NCBI RefSeq assembly: GCF_014203215.1
Contig: NZ_JACHIM010000003.1
Span: forward strand, 152,082-216,081
Direction: 5' to 3'
Origin: Bartonella callosciuri
Lineage (GTDB): Bacteria > Pseudomonadota > Alphaproteobacteria > Rhizobiales > Rhizobiaceae
Length of the DNA stretch: 64,000 nucleotides
Made by a program: the position numbers and the translations under genes. The notes beneath the pieces are model-generated. The model was not told where the DNA came from, ran no database searches, and was given only the letters and a program-made list of their open reading frames with translations. Positions 21,405 through 31,270 of this stretch are shown here, piece by piece. The stretch's first letter is position 1; each line of letters starts with the position of its first letter.

Positions 21405-21418
21405 GGTTTATGCTCCTT
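21405..21418 (-). promoter_or_regulatory. Ribosome site that fixes the ATT start of infC
   Basis: On the minus strand, AAGGAG (21418-21413) is followed by 8 bases and then ATT CGC AAA CCG. This places initiation at the rare ATT codon rather than at the ATG 18 bases further on, which has no ribosome site. Confidence 0.8.
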
Positions 21419-21577
21419 AATTTGATTCATCTACAACATAATTTAATATACAATTATACACAGAAAAACAACTAGAATTCGAGCTTTTTTCATATTTGAT
21501 TTATGATTTTGAGGTTTAATTTGGAGGGTAGAAATTTTTCTTTTATCATTAAAGATGTTTTATAAAGGAAAAGCATA

Positions 21578-22357
21578 ATGGATCAAAATATTCCTCGCCA
21601 GTTTTTTTCGTTTGAAGATACTACTCTCGCAGTACGTTATCGCAAAGGCAGTCATTCCCCTGGTTTAGTTTGGCTTCATGGCTATCTATCCGATATGTTA
21701 GGGGATAAGGCGAAGTTGGTTGATAATTTTGCTAAGAAGAATGATTTATCCTGCTTACGTTTTGATTATTCTGGGCATGGAGAATCAGGGGGTGATTTTT
21801 TTAAAGGAACGGTTTCACGTTGGGTTCAGGAAAGTTTAGCAGTTTTTGAAACCTATTGTGAAGGGCCACAAATTTTGATTGGCACCTCTATGGGAGGATG
21901 GATTGCTTTAAGGCTTGCTATGTTGCTAGCACAGAAAAATAAGAGGCTTGCTGGCATGGTTTTAATTGCACCTGCTGCTGATTTTACACAAACATTGATA
22001 GAATCAGGGTTGGGTCGGAAGGAGTGGAAAATTTTAGAAGAAACAGAGCATAGTGACAGATCTGCCATTAGTTATACGGAGCCGGTTCCTTTTACAAAAG
22101 CATTTGTTGAAGATGGTAGAAACAATTGCGTCATGAAGGGGTGCATTGATGTTGGATGCCCAATCCATATTTTACAAGGGATGGAAGATGTGGAGATACC
22201 CTATCAGCATACATTGACTTTACTTAACCATTTACCCTTACATGATGTAACATTGACACTCGTTCGTGATGCAGACCATCAATTTTCGCGTCCGCAAGAT
22301 TTGGAGTGCCTCGAAACAGTATTGAGATCATTGATTAATAGAATTAATGCAGGATAA
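21578..22357 (+). CDS. Alpha/beta hydrolase (serine hydrolase)
   Basis: Cytosolic alpha/beta-hydrolase-fold protein of 259 residues. Visible are LVWLHGYLSDM (oxyanion-hole HG), RFDYSGHGES, and the nucleophile elbow GTSMGGW with the catalytic serine. An acid follows in the QGMEDVEIP loop, and the histidine lies in RDADHQFS. This is the ABHD10/BAAT-like esterase type often found next to infC in Rhizobiales. AAAGGA lies 9 bases before the ATG. The true substrate cannot be told. It diverges from infC and is followed by the YgjP-like gene 33 bases later. Confidence 0.87.
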   Translation: MDQNIPRQFFSFEDTTLAVRYRKGSHSPGLVWLHGYLSDMLGDKAKLVDNFAKKNDLSCLRFDYSGHGESGGDFFKGTVSRWVQESLAVFETYCEGPQILIGTSMGGWIALRLAMLLAQKNKRLAGMVLIAPAADFTQTLIESGLGRKEWKILEETEHSDRSAISYTEPVPFTKAFVEDGRNNCVMKGCIDVGCPIHILQGMEDVEIPYQHTLTLLNHLPLHDVTLTLVRDADHQFSRPQDLECLETVLRSLINRINAG

Positions 22358-22390
22358 AGGTCAAATTTATTGATGATAAAGTCATAATGT

Positions 22391-23137
22391 ATGACCGTTT
22401 ATGAACAGCCTTTTATTTTCTCTGATCGGGTTGTACCTCTACGGGTGAAGGAGCACAAGCATGCGCGTCGTCTCACATTACGTATTGATGCGAGCGGTCA
22501 GGGAATTTGTGTAACAACACCACCAGCGATAAGTTTCTATTCAGTTGAAGCTTTTATTGAAAAGCACCGATCCTGGATTGAGACACGCCTTGCTCGCATG
22601 CAAATTTCTCACGAGAATTCTTATCTCAAAGAGGGGATAACGATTCCTATACTAGGTGTTGCACATACCATAAGGCATAAAGCAGGACGCGGGATAACAG
22701 AAATCGTTACAGGGGATGTGGGGCAAGAGAATAAAATTATCGTTTATGGTCAATTAGAATATTTACCAAGGCGTATTGCTGATGTTTTAAAAAAACAGGC
22801 TGCACTCATTATAACGCCATTGGTGGCACATTATGCATATAAAGTAGAGCGTAAAGTAAAGTCAGTTTGTTATAAAGATACGAAAAGTCGTTGGGGTTCT
22901 TGTTCAGTCGATGGGCGTCTCTCTTTTTCTTGGCGTCTTGTTATGGCGCCAAGAGAAATTGTTGAATATGTTGTTGCGCATGAGGTTGCCCATCTGATCA
23001 AAATGAATCACGGACCTAAATTTTGGGCTCTTTGTGAAAAACTTTGTCCTGATAGTAAAACGTATCGCATTTGGTTGAAGGAAAATGGGCATATACTTCA
23101 AGCAATCAATTTTCATTCATATAAGTTAGAAATATGA
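22391..23137 (+). CDS. YgjP-like (DUF45/M48-related) zinc metallohydrolase
   Basis: Soluble 248-residue protein of the YgjP/UTP pyrophosphatase-like metallopeptidase family. It has the zinc motif HEVAH (in VVAHEVAHLIKMNHGPKFW) and the family signature SRWGSC...LSFSWRLVMAP. The third ligand is probably the histidine of NHGPKFW. Some members are reported as peptidases or nucleotide pyrophosphatases, and the role here is unknown. The ribosome site before the ATG is weak. It is probably cotranscribed with the preceding hydrolase. Confidence 0.86.
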   Translation: MTVYEQPFIFSDRVVPLRVKEHKHARRLTLRIDASGQGICVTTPPAISFYSVEAFIEKHRSWIETRLARMQISHENSYLKEGITIPILGVAHTIRHKAGRGITEIVTGDVGQENKIIVYGQLEYLPRRIADVLKKQAALIITPLVAHYAYKVERKVKSVCYKDTKSRWGSCSVDGRLSFSWRLVMAPREIVEYVVAHEVAHLIKMNHGPKFWALCEKLCPDSKTYRIWLKENGHILQAINFHSYKLEI

Positions 23138-23354
23138 AAAATACTTAAAATAGGATAATGTTCAACGGAACTTTTGATTTAACATTCCATTATGTATGTA
23201 CTTCATCGCATGATGAGGAATTCATTGAAGCCTCAGCAATCTTGTTTTCCCTTGCTTAGTTTGCTGAGTGTCTTCAATGTTTTTACTTTATCTTTTTTGT
23301 ATTTCAGCTTAATAACCTTTGATAACTCTTAAGTTTATGATTGGGAAAGCGCTT

Positions 23355-24527
23355 ATGCCTGTCCTTACAGATCCTATACAGCTCTCACAGATGCTGATTC
23401 GTTGTCCTTCTGTTACACCTCATGAAGCGGGTGTTTTATCGACTTTGGAACAATTTTTAAAGAAGCTAGGGTTTTGTGTTGAGCGTCCTGTTTTTTCGGA
23501 TAAAAATACAGAAGATGTTGAAAATCTTTATGCGAAGATGGGAAAAAAGGGACCGCATCTCATGTTTGGGGGTCATACTGATGTAGTGCCACCAGGTGAA
23601 TTGGAAAACTGGACATATCCTCCTTTTGGGGGTGTGATAGATCAGGGGAAATTATATGGGCGAGGTGCGGTTGACATGAAGGGTGGAATCGCTTGTTTTA
23701 TTGCGGCGCTTGCTCGGGTTCTTGAGAAACGGCCTATAAAAGGAATGGTAAGCCTTTTGATTACGGGTGATGAAGAAGGTCCTGCATTTAACGGTACAGT
23801 TAAACTTCTCAAATGGGCAGAACAAAAGGGTGAAAAATGGACGGCAGCTCTTGTAGGAGAACCGACAAGCGTAGAAGCTGTTGGTGATGTAATCAAGATT
23901 GGTCGTCGAGGATCACTTTCTGGTATTATTACAGTTAAAGGTTGCCAAGGTCATGTTGCTTTTCCTGAGCGGGCAGCTAATCCATTGCCTTTAGTAAGTA
24001 AGCTTATTGAGGCATTGATACAAAAGCCTTTAGATCAAGGCACAGAAAATTTTCAACCAAGTAATTTGGAATTAACAACTATTGATACGGGTAATTCTGC
24101 GGTGAATGTTATTCCAGCGCAGACGATGGTTCGTTTTAATATACGTTACAACGATCTTTGGACAAAAGAATCGCTTATGGCAGAAGTTGAAAAGCGTCTC
24201 TCTTTGGTACAGTCAAAAAACAAGTGTGATCAATACCCCTACTATCAGCTTAAATGGATGCCAAGTTTAGGTGATGTTTTTTTGACTAAAAATGATAAAC
24301 TCATTAAAATTTTATCAAGTGCTATTGAAAGTGTGACAGGGAATATACCAGAATGTTCAACTTCGGGAGGCACTTCCGATGCACGGTTTATCAAGGATTA
24401 TTGCCCGGTGGTTGAATTTGGTTTACCAGGGCAAACTATGCACATGGTGGATGAATATGTCACTCTTGATGCAATGGAAAGCCTCACTACTATTTATGAA
24501 CATTTTATTGTTGGTTTTTTTGAGTAA
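23355..24527 (+). CDS. dapE: Succinyl-diaminopimelate desuccinylase
   Basis: Dinuclear zinc M20-family amidohydrolase that releases succinate from N-succinyl-L,L-diaminopimelate, giving DAP for lysine and peptidoglycan. The 390-residue protein shows the metal ligands in [21 protein letters not shown] and GDEEGPA, the GEPTS segment, the dimerisation-domain [11 protein letters not shown] histidine and the closing [10 protein letters not shown]...[13 protein letters not shown]. The ATG at 23355, with GGAAAG about 7 bases upstream, is preferred over two upstream starts. dapD is in the same window at 45.6 kb. Confidence 0.94.
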   Translation: MPVLTDPIQLSQMLIRCPSVTPHEAGVLSTLEQFLKKLGFCVERPVFSDKNTEDVENLYAKMGKKGPHLMFGGHTDVVPPGELENWTYPPFGGVIDQGKLYGRGAVDMKGGIACFIAALARVLEKRPIKGMVSLLITGDEEGPAFNGTVKLLKWAEQKGEKWTAALVGEPTSVEAVGDVIKIGRRGSLSGIITVKGCQGHVAFPERAANPLPLVSKLIEALIQKPLDQGTENFQPSNLELTTIDTGNSAVNVIPAQTMVRFNIRYNDLWTKESLMAEVEKRLSLVQSKNKCDQYPYYQLKWMPSLGDVFLTKNDKLIKILSSAIESVTGNIPECSTSGGTSDARFIKDYCPVVEFGLPGQTMHMVDEYVTLDAMESLTTIYEHFIVGFFE

Positions 24528-24628
24528 AAAGGAAGCAATTGTTTTTTTTAAAACATTTTTACCACAAATTAAAAATTGTGCCCATTATATCACAATTGAT
24601 GTTATGGTAGGTTAAAATCATAGAGGTT

Positions 24629-25828
24629 TTAACTTGCCAAGTGGCTAATGATGTGATCAAGAAGGATGCGTCCTTTGCTTGTCGCTTTTAAGTTCTGGTT
24701 TCCTAGCATTTCTACCAACCCTTGTTGTTGTAAATCTATCAGCTTTTCCATTGGTAAGCTTTTGGGGTTTAATATTTCATAACGCGAAAGATCCAAACCT
24801 TCGCAAAGACGCAAGCCCATGAGGAGCATTTCGTTTGCTTGTTGCTCTGTGGTCAAGTGTTCTGTCTCAATACAGCCATGCCCTGTAGTTTCGACCAATT
24901 TAAGCCAATGTTCGGGATATTTTTCATTTATTGTGACAAAACGTTCACGATGTTCAATGAGAGAGGAAGATACTTTTGAAGGGGCGGAGAATTGATTCGG
25001 TGAGTGCTCAATAAAGCGACCATGAGCCCCTGGACCAAAACCTGCATATTCATGATAACGCCAATAGAGAAGGTTGTGCGCTGATTCGGCCCCAAGGATT
25101 GCATGATTTGAGATTTCATAGGCTGGAAGTCCATGCATTGCGGTTATTTCTTGGGTAAGATGATAGAGGTCTGCTGCGAGTTCTGAATTAGGGAGGATAA
25201 GTCTTCCTGCGGTATGGAGCCGTTTAAAAGCTGTTCCTTCTTCGATCGTCAATTGGTAAAGAGAAAGATGATCTGCTGCGAGGTCAATGGCTTGAGAAAG
25301 TTCACATTTCCATTGTTCGAGTGTTTGTTCCGGGCGGGCATAAATTAAATCAAAGGATAAACGTGGAAAAATTTCCCGCGCTAAAGCAATAGCGTGAAGG
25401 GCTTGTTTCATATCATGAAGACGACCAAGTTGTCGCAGTGCTTTGTCATTGAGTGCTTGTACACCTAGGGACAAGCGGTTAACTCCTGCTGCACGATATC
25501 CGCGAAAGCGTTCTGCTTCCACACTTGATGGGTTGGCTTCCAGTGTGATTTCAACTTTATCATCGATTGTCCACTTTCTTGCAAGTGCTTGCAATAAAGC
25601 ATCGACAGTCTGAGGCGTCATAAGAGAAGGTGTTCCTCCACCGATAAAAATACTCGTAATATGACGTGGGCCTATTTTATGGTACTGCGTTTCTATTTCG
25701 CGTTTAAAGGCGGTTACAAAACGTGGCTGATCAACGCTATGGACACGAACATGTGAATTAAAGTCACAATAAGGACATTTTGCAGTGCAGAAAGGCCAAT
25801 GAATGTAAATGCCAAAAGATTCATTCAT
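24629..25828 (-). CDS. hemW: HemW, radical-SAM heme chaperone (HemN-like)
   Basis: Radical-SAM protein of 399 residues, formerly annotated as a coproporphyrinogen III oxidase-like protein and now linked to heme delivery. The cluster motif is [14 protein letters not shown] (CxxxCxxC), followed by [30 protein letters not shown] and [11 protein letters not shown]. The extra cysteine after the CxxxCxxC motif that marks true HemN is not seen. It shares a 4-base ATGA overlap with the end of rdgB, so the two are translationally coupled, an arrangement common in Rhizobiales. Confidence 0.93.
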   Translation of the reverse strand: MNESFGIYIHWPFCTAKCPYCDFNSHVRVHSVDQPRFVTAFKREIETQYHKIGPRHITSIFIGGGTPSLMTPQTVDALLQALARKWTIDDKVEITLEANPSSVEAERFRGYRAAGVNRLSLGVQALNDKALRQLGRLHDMKQALHAIALAREIFPRLSFDLIYARPEQTLEQWKCELSQAIDLAADHLSLYQLTIEEGTAFKRLHTAGRLILPNSELAADLYHLTQEITAMHGLPAYEISNHAILGAESAHNLLYWRYHEYAGFGPGAHGRFIEHSPNQFSAPSKVSSSLIEHRERFVTINEKYPEHWLKLVETTGHGCIETEHLTTEQQANEMLLMGLRLCEGLDLSRYEILNPKSLPMEKLIDLQQQGLVEMLGNQNLKATSKGRILLDHIISHLAS

Positions 25829-26472
25829 GAGAGTGTCAAAAATTTTTCTGCTAAAAGTTTGAAAGCCCGCGCGCGGTGCGAAAGAGGTGTTTTGTCCTTG
25901 AGCTTCCAGTCGTGTTTTTGTTCCGTTGACATTTCGCCAAAGGTATTTTCATATCCATCTGGTAAAAAAATGGGATCAAAGCCAAAACCTTTATCTCCAC
26001 GTGGAGGCCAAATAAATGTACCTTCAACACACCCACGAAAATAATCTGCATGGGCATCAGGCCAGGCAATGCAAATAACTGATATAAAACGGCACTTTCT
26101 TTGATTTTTTTTATGTGCTCCTGTTTTTTGGAGTTCATCTTCTATTTTTTGCATAGCTTTTGAAAAGTCGCGTGTACCATCGGGTTGAAGAGCCCAGTCA
26201 GCTGTATAAACGCCCGGTGCTCCATCCAATGCATCTACTTCCAAGCCTGAATCATCAGAAAGAGCAGGAAGCCCTGTGTTTTTTGCTGCTGAAAGGGCTT
26301 TGATGTAGGCATTTTCTTCAAATGTTTTTCCCGTTTCTATTGGTTCAGGTAATCCGAGCTCCTTTGCGGATTGTATTGTTATACCGAAGGGAGCGACCAA
26401 AGAGGTAATTTCATGCAATTTACCAGTGTTATGTGTAGCAATAACGAGTTTTTTTGTTGCTATGCTTCTCAA
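25825..26472 (-). CDS. rdgB: RdgB/HAM1-family non-canonical purine NTP pyrophosphatase
   Basis: House-cleaning enzyme that hydrolyses dITP, ITP and XTP to the monophosphates. The 215 residues include the substrate-binding opening [29 protein letters not shown], the signature [14 protein letters not shown] and [10 protein letters not shown]. The start is TTG: GGAG lies 9 bases upstream and no ATG is available before the conserved N-terminus. It overlaps hemW by four bases. In relatives rph usually lies between rdgB and hrcA; it is not here. Confidence 0.93.
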   Translation of the reverse strand: MRSIATKKLVIATHNTGKLHEITSLVAPFGITIQSAKELGLPEPIETGKTFEENAYIKALSAAKNTGLPALSDDSGLEVDALDGAPGVYTADWALQPDGTRDFSKAMQKIEDELQKTGAHKKNQRKCRFISVICIAWPDAHADYFRGCVEGTFIWPPRGDKGFGFDPIFLPDGYENTFGEMSTEQKHDWKLKDKTPLSHRARAFKLLAEKFLTLS

Positions 26473-26788
26473 TGTATATTTCTCCAGAAATGAAAGGGAA
26501 AGATACCATTTTTATGCTGAAAACCAGTTTAAACACTCATGTAGACGAGTTCTACCAGATTTTATGTGATACAATTTTTTGCATATTTATTGATATTCCA
26601 CCCAAATGAAATCTTTGATATTTTGTGAAGACAATGATTGAAAAGACATATAGCCGGTCCATTTTTTTGATGATAGTATTTTTTATAATAAAATATAATA
26701 TGTTTTGCACTACTTTAAGATTATTTGACCAAACCTTGATAAAACTTATATAAAAGAGAAATGTTTTTTAAGTAGTGAATGAATTTTT
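26473..26788. other. Divergent spacer rdgB/hrcA
   Basis: About 316 bases, very AT-rich. No rph gene or readable remnant, and no CIRCE inverted repeat (TTAGCACTC-N9-GAGTGCTAA). It should contain the rdgB and hrcA promoters. Confidence 0.45.
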
Positions 26789-27859
26789 ATGAAGCACAAA
26801 CCGATTGATGATGAACTAAAATATCTTGATGAGCGTTCGCGGGATATCTTTCGCCATATTGTGGAAGCTTACCTTAATGATGGTGAACCTGTAGGATCGC
26901 GAAATCTTTCAAAGCTTTTGCGACAGACATTATCACCCGCGACGATTCGCAATGTGATGAGTAATCTTGAACATCTCGGTTTGATTTATGCACCTCATGT
27001 ATCTGCGGGGCGCATGCCGACACAATCGGGTTTACGATTTTTTGTCGATGCATTTATGGAAGCAGGTGATTTGCCAAATGAGGAGCGCGAAAATATTGAA
27101 ATGCAAGTTAAAGAAGCTGGTCATGCACAATCAGTTGAACATTTTCTCGTCCAAGCGAGCCGCGTTCTTTCAGATCTTTCACGTGGGGCAGGGCTTGTTC
27201 TCGCAACAAAACATGAAGGAACATTAAAGCATATTGAATTTGTTCGTCTTGATGGCGAACACGCTCTTGCCGTTTTAGTAACGCAACAAGGTGGGATTGA
27301 AAATCGTATTGTTCATTTACCAGAAGGGGTTACCCATGCACAACTGACAGAAGCAACGAATTTTCTCAATGCGCATATTCAAGGGCGCACATTGCAGGAA
27401 GCTAAAGAAGAAATTGCACGTCTATGTTCAGAAACACGGGCTGCACTTAATCATTTGTCTCGTCATCTTGTTGAAACGGGATTAGCTCTTTGGGGAGGAG
27501 AAGATGCTAATCATAAAATACATCTTATTGTTCGCGGGCGGAGTAATTTGCTTGAAGATCTAAAGGCAGAAGAGGATTTAGAGCGTTTACGTCATCTTTT
27601 TGATGATTTAGAAACACGCGAAAGTATGGCGCAGCTTCTTGATTTAACGGATGAAGGTTCGGGGGTTCGTATCTTTATTGGTTCAGAGAATAAATTGTTT
27701 TCGCTTTCTGGTTCTTCTTTAGTGGTGGCACCTTATCGTGATTCACAACAAAGAGTTATTGGGGCCTTAGGGATTATTGGGCCTACACGGCTTAATTATG
27801 CAAGGATTGTACCTATGGTTGATTATACGGCTCAACTTGTATCACAACTGTTGCGTTAA
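26789..27859 (+). CDS. hrcA: HrcA, heat-inducible transcription repressor
   Basis: Repressor that binds CIRCE elements, classically controlling groESL. The 356-residue protein has the winged-helix N-terminus LDERSRDIFRHIVEAYLNDGEPVGSR and TLSPATIRNVMSNLEHLGL, the GRMPTQSGLRFFVDA segment and the C-terminal region ending ALGIIGPTRLNYARIVPMVDY. No CIRCE element is visible before hrcA, grpE, dnaK or hsp20 in this window, so its target is probably elsewhere. grpE follows on the same strand. Confidence 0.95.
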   Translation: MKHKPIDDELKYLDERSRDIFRHIVEAYLNDGEPVGSRNLSKLLRQTLSPATIRNVMSNLEHLGLIYAPHVSAGRMPTQSGLRFFVDAFMEAGDLPNEERENIEMQVKEAGHAQSVEHFLVQASRVLSDLSRGAGLVLATKHEGTLKHIEFVRLDGEHALAVLVTQQGGIENRIVHLPEGVTHAQLTEATNFLNAHIQGRTLQEAKEEIARLCSETRAALNHLSRHLVETGLALWGGEDANHKIHLIVRGRSNLLEDLKAEEDLERLRHLFDDLETRESMAQLLDLTDEGSGVRIFIGSENKLFSLSGSSLVVAPYRDSQQRVIGALGIIGPTRLNYARIVPMVDYTAQLVSQLLR

Positions 27860-27983
27860 AATGACTATATGAATATTTACACTATAGACGTTTGTTGTAT
27901 TAAGATACGGAAATACCCCTTGATTTTTGTCTGTAAAGTTTCGATATCGAAAATAACAAATCTTATGAAGGAATGGAATTTTT

Positions 27984-28652
27984 ATGTCTAATGAAAAAAA
28001 CAAATTTACTGACGCTTCATTTGAAAATTGCGATTTAAAAAATCCAGTTGATCGCGATGCGCTTAAACACGCAGCTGATGAGTTTTTAAAAACGCGTGAA
28101 GCAGAGGCTCGCGCAGAGGTAGAGGTTGAAGAGGAAAAAAATGAGTTTGTTGATCCCTTGGCTGCTTTGCAAGACGAAAATAAAGAGCTGAAAGATCAAC
28201 TTTTACGTCTTGCTGCAGATATGGAAAATCTTCGGCGCCGTACTGCACGTGATGTGGCAGATGCTAAGGCTTATTCAATTGCTAATTTTGCACGTGACAT
28301 GTTATCTGTTTCTGATAACCTCAACCGTGCTTTGGAAGCAATTCCAGAAGGAGCAAAGGAGAATGATACTGGTTTGAAAACATTAGCAGAAGGCGTTGAA
28401 ATGACTGAGCGTGCAATGATGGCAGCATTAGAACGGCATGGAGTGCAGAAAATTCATCCAGAGGGGCAAAAATTTGATCCTCACTTTCATCAAGCAATGT
28501 TTGAAATTCCTAATTCTGATGTTCCAGATAACACTGTTCAGCAAGTTGTTCAGGCAGGTTACATTATCGGTGAACGTGTTTTGCGTCCGGCTATAGTGGG
28601 TGTAGCCAAAGGAGGAACAAAAGAAGTGTCTGCTGAATCTGATTCGGCTTGA
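27984..28652 (+). CDS. grpE: GrpE nucleotide-exchange factor
   Basis: Cochaperone that releases ADP from DnaK. In 222 residues it shows a charged coiled-coil N-half ([21 protein letters not shown]...[25 protein letters not shown]) and the C-terminal beta domain with [23 protein letters not shown] and [28 protein letters not shown] precedes the ATG. A CCCCTTGAT box followed by TCGATAT (about 27916-27946) could be a sigma-32-type promoter, though the match is loose. Confidence 0.95.
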   Translation: MSNEKNKFTDASFENCDLKNPVDRDALKHAADEFLKTREAEARAEVEVEEEKNEFVDPLAALQDENKELKDQLLRLAADMENLRRRTARDVADAKAYSIANFARDMLSVSDNLNRALEAIPEGAKENDTGLKTLAEGVEMTERAMMAALERHGVQKIHPEGQKFDPHFHQAMFEIPNSDVPDNTVQQVVQAGYIIGERVLRPAIVGVAKGGTKEVSAESDSA

Positions 28653-28758
28653 AACGTATCAGTGATAACGTCTCCAGCGCAAAATATGACATAAATAGAA
28701 TCCCGCATTCGTAAAGCACTTTTATCAAAGAGAGTCTTAAAGGATGTTTTAACGCCCT

Positions 28759-29298
28759 TTATCCTTGAAGTTTCCACTTTCCTTTTACAATATACAGGGC
28801 ATCGCTTAGAGGGGATGGCGATAAAAATAAAACAAAATGTTCAATCTCGAAGGGAGGAAACAAAAAATTACCTCGGGAAGACAGGTAAGAAGAAAGATCC
28901 TCGGGCTTAATATCACGTAGTCGTGCGAGCGTAATATGTGGAATAAATTTTTTTTCATCAGGTGTTAAGCTCAAGCTGTTTCGAATAGATTGCATTTTTT
29001 CGTGTAAAAGGTTGAGGGTCTCACAAGGCTTAATGTGCACAACAAGAGAATGTGGAGCGTTTTGCGAACCAAAAATTTCAAAATCCTTTGCTTGTAATAC
29101 AAAAGGAGGGATTTTTATTGTGTCAAAGGCACGCATAAGTTTATCTGCTACGGTGCTTTCAATTTCACCAAAAAAAGATAAAGTAATATGAAAATTTTGC
29201 GGGTTTATCCACTGTGCGTTTGGTAAGCCATTTTGCAGTGATATGAGTGCTTGTGTTGTTTTTTGAGGAATCTGAAGTGCACTAAATAGACGAGGCAT
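28759..29298 (-). CDS. thpR: ThpR, RNA 2',3'-cyclic phosphodiesterase (LigT family)
   Basis: Small cytosolic 2H phosphoesterase of 179 residues that opens 2',3'-cyclic phosphates and shows 2'-5' RNA ligase activity in vitro. Both HxTx motifs are present: HITLSFFGEI near residue 43 and HITLARL near 127. The N-terminus MPRLFSALQIP is the usual family start. It stands alone, convergent with grpE. Confidence 0.9.
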   Translation of the reverse strand: MPRLFSALQIPQKTTQALISLQNGLPNAQWINPQNFHITLSFFGEIESTVADKLMRAFDTIKIPPFVLQAKDFEIFGSQNAPHSLVVHIKPCETLNLLHEKMQSIRNSLSLTPDEKKFIPHITLARLRDIKPEDLSSYLSSRGNFLFPPFEIEHFVLFLSPSPLSDALYIVKGKWKLQG

Positions 29299-29931
29299 GA
29301 TAACTCCTTATAGTGAAAAAGTGTTGCTTCAAACGCGATGGTGAATCAGTTGAAAGCAAAGCCCACTACTAAAAATAAGGCAAATGATGTAGAAAAATAA
29401 TGTCTAAAAAATGTTTACCATAATGATGAAGTGAATTCACAAAACTTATTAATCTTAAGTGAAGTATTATAATTCCAACAAAAGTCGTATGTGCATAGAT
29501 CTTATCACAAAATATGTTTTTGAGGGTTGCTTGTTGTTTTCATTATCAACGCCACAAATACAGTTAAAATAGAAATATAAACAGATTTTTGATTTTTAAG
29601 TCAGCTTTATATTTGTTAAAAAGAAACTCACAGTTGCTTTAGCGTATCCAGTAAAGTGTGAATGTTTCTCTTTCCTATAAATACTTAATCATGTATGTTA
29701 AGAGTTGTAACAGTCATAATATACACAACAAGCATTCAAGTTGGCCAAATATCATTAAGGAGAAAGCGAATAGAGATATCGTGCACAACACAATCTCTAC
29801 AAGCATTTATGCTTATGATACTGTAATGTCAAATCTAGACAGATATGAACGGTGATACTTAAAAAACAAGAGAATTAATCAAATTCTTATTTCAAGGATG
29901 ATCAACTATGTCTCTATTTTTGTGAGAAACT
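29299..29931. other. Spacer of about 630 bases without a supported gene
   Basis: AT-rich DNA between thpR and the HPr gene, both on the minus strand. A 65-codon plus-strand frame at 29658-29855 has no ribosome site and no recognisable features. I see no tRNA or hairpin terminator. Confidence 0.4.
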
Positions 29932-30228
29932 CTAGTTCTCCTCTCCAAATTTATTATTGATGAGTTTTTCAAGGGCATTGAGGGCGTCAGCTGCTTCTGG
30001 TCCTGAAACGCGTATAGTGAGGTTACAACCGGGAGAGGCTGCTAACATCATAAGTCCCATAATTGATGAACCACCAACGATTTTACCATCTTTTTCAACT
30101 TCAACAATGGCATTGAAATTGTCAACAGTTTGGACAAATTTTGCAGAAGCACGTGCATGCAACCCACGTTTATTACGAATATTGAAATGGCGGCTTAGTT
30201 TAGATGGAAGAGGGTCTTTGGAAAGCAT
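29932..30228 (-). CDS. ptsH: HPr-like phosphocarrier protein
   Basis: Phosphocarrier of 98 residues. The catalytic histidine is in RGLHARAS and the regulatory serine, substrate of HprK, is in GGSSIMGLMML. In alphaproteobacteria it belongs to a regulatory, not sugar-importing, phosphotransferase chain that receives phosphate from PtsP and passes it to EIIA proteins. It lies 25 bases after the EIIA-Man gene, downstream of hprK. Confidence 0.92.
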   Translation of the reverse strand: MLSKDPLPSKLSRHFNIRNKRGLHARASAKFVQTVDNFNAIVEVEKDGKIVGGSSIMGLMMLAASPGCNLTIRVSGPEAADALNALEKLINNKFGEEN

Positions 30229-30253
30229 CAGTGTTTAATTATCCGCTATAAAA

Positions 30254-30643
30254 TTATACTGGTACATTAATATATTTACGTCCTGCTTCTTGCGCTATTC
30301 TTAAAGCTTCTGATAATGAAATATCAGGACATTGACGAATAGAAATCAGTTTAATGAGCATAGGGAGATTAACACCCGCAATCATTTCAACGCGTCCTTT
30401 TTCAATAGCAGGAATAGCTATATTTGATGGTGTTCCACCGAAAACATCTGTTAATATGATCACACCATGGTTTGTATCTGTAGAGGAAACTGCGGCTATA
30501 ATATCGCCCCGGCGCTGATCTATGTCATCATCGGGATAGATGCATATTGTTGCAAACTTTTCTTGTGCTCCAACAACATGTTCCACAGCGTGTAGAAATT
30601 CAACAGCTAGCTCACCGTGCGTTACAAGCACGAGTCCAATCAT
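30254..30643 (-). CDS. Mannose-family PTS EIIA domain protein
   Basis: Single-domain EIIA of the mannose family, 129 residues. The phospho-accepting histidine is residue 9 (GLVLVTHGELA). TDVFGGTPSNIA is the family signature. No EIIB, EIIC or EIID permease is present nearby, so it acts as a signalling phosphoprotein. It sits between hprK and the HPr gene, the order usual in Rhizobiales. Confidence 0.92.
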   Translation of the reverse strand: MIGLVLVTHGELAVEFLHAVEHVVGAQEKFATICIYPDDDIDQRRGDIIAAVSSTDTNHGVIILTDVFGGTPSNIAIPAIEKGRVEMIAGVNLPMLIKLISIRQCPDISLSEALRIAQEAGRKYINVPV

Positions 30644-30782
30644 TTACACACACTCCTGTTAACTAAAGATCCGACCATATTCTATATTGGTGGGAAGGAT
30701 ATTTTACAAGGCTTTGTCCTGCTGCCAAGAAAAATTTGCAAAAAAAAAGCAAAAATAACGATTTTTTATATTTTGAAAAAAA

Positions 30783-31247
30783 TTAGACAGATTTACACCA
30801 TATTTTTCTAAAAAAGAATGCTTCAATAGCCTGACAGATGGCTGTACAGTCGGCTTCACGAAGGCTAGGAAGTTTTAAAAGAGGAATGTGTAGATCTGCA
30901 AATTGAAAAGTTTGATTTGTGGAAAAGCGCTCATATTCAGGACCGAGAAGAATAACACAGTCGATGACTGTTTGTCTTTCAAACTCTATCGTATAGAGAC
31001 CAACACCACGAATCTCAATACCGCCTTGTAAACCTTCTGGAGTATAGCCGTGGAGTTTTCCATTTTCTACACGGAGCATTGTATAGTCATCACTGATAAG
31101 TTTCGCTTCACGCTTTGACCACTCAGCACGGTCAAGCAAAGAAAGAGTAAGAGTTGATTTTCCCGATCCCGATGGGCCTATAATCAACAGGCCCTTTCCT
31201 CCTAGTTGAAGGCAGTTTGCGTGTAATAGTTCACTTTTTGTTTTCAT
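30783..31247 (-). CDS. hprK: HPr kinase/phosphorylase, short alphaproteobacterial form
   Basis: At 154 residues it is only the C-terminal catalytic half of the Gram-positive enzyme, the normal form in alphaproteobacteria. The P-loop is GPSGSGKST. ELISDDYT in other members corresponds to KLISDDYTML here, and the segment GGIEIRGVGLYTIEF matches the HPrK signature (EIRGxG). It would phosphorylate the HPr regulatory serine. It directly follows batS with a 23-base gap, linking the PTS relay to the envelope two-component system. Confidence 0.92.
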   Translation of the reverse strand: MKTKSELLHANCLQLGGKGLLIIGPSGSGKSTLTLSLLDRAEWSKREAKLISDDYTMLRVENGKLHGYTPEGLQGGIEIRGVGLYTIEFERQTVIDCVILLGPEYERFSTNQTFQFADLHIPLLKLPSLREADCTAICQAIEAFFFRKIWCKSV

Positions 31248-31270
31248 ACCTTTTACTTTGAATAAAAGAT

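Noticed and set aside
26473-28000. CIRCE element for HrcA
   Set aside because: No TTAGCACTC-N9-GAGTGCTAA repeat found before hrcA or grpE, nor before dnaK or hsp20.
29658-29855. 65-codon frame in the thpR-HPr spacer
   Set aside because: No ribosome site, no domain and random-looking composition.
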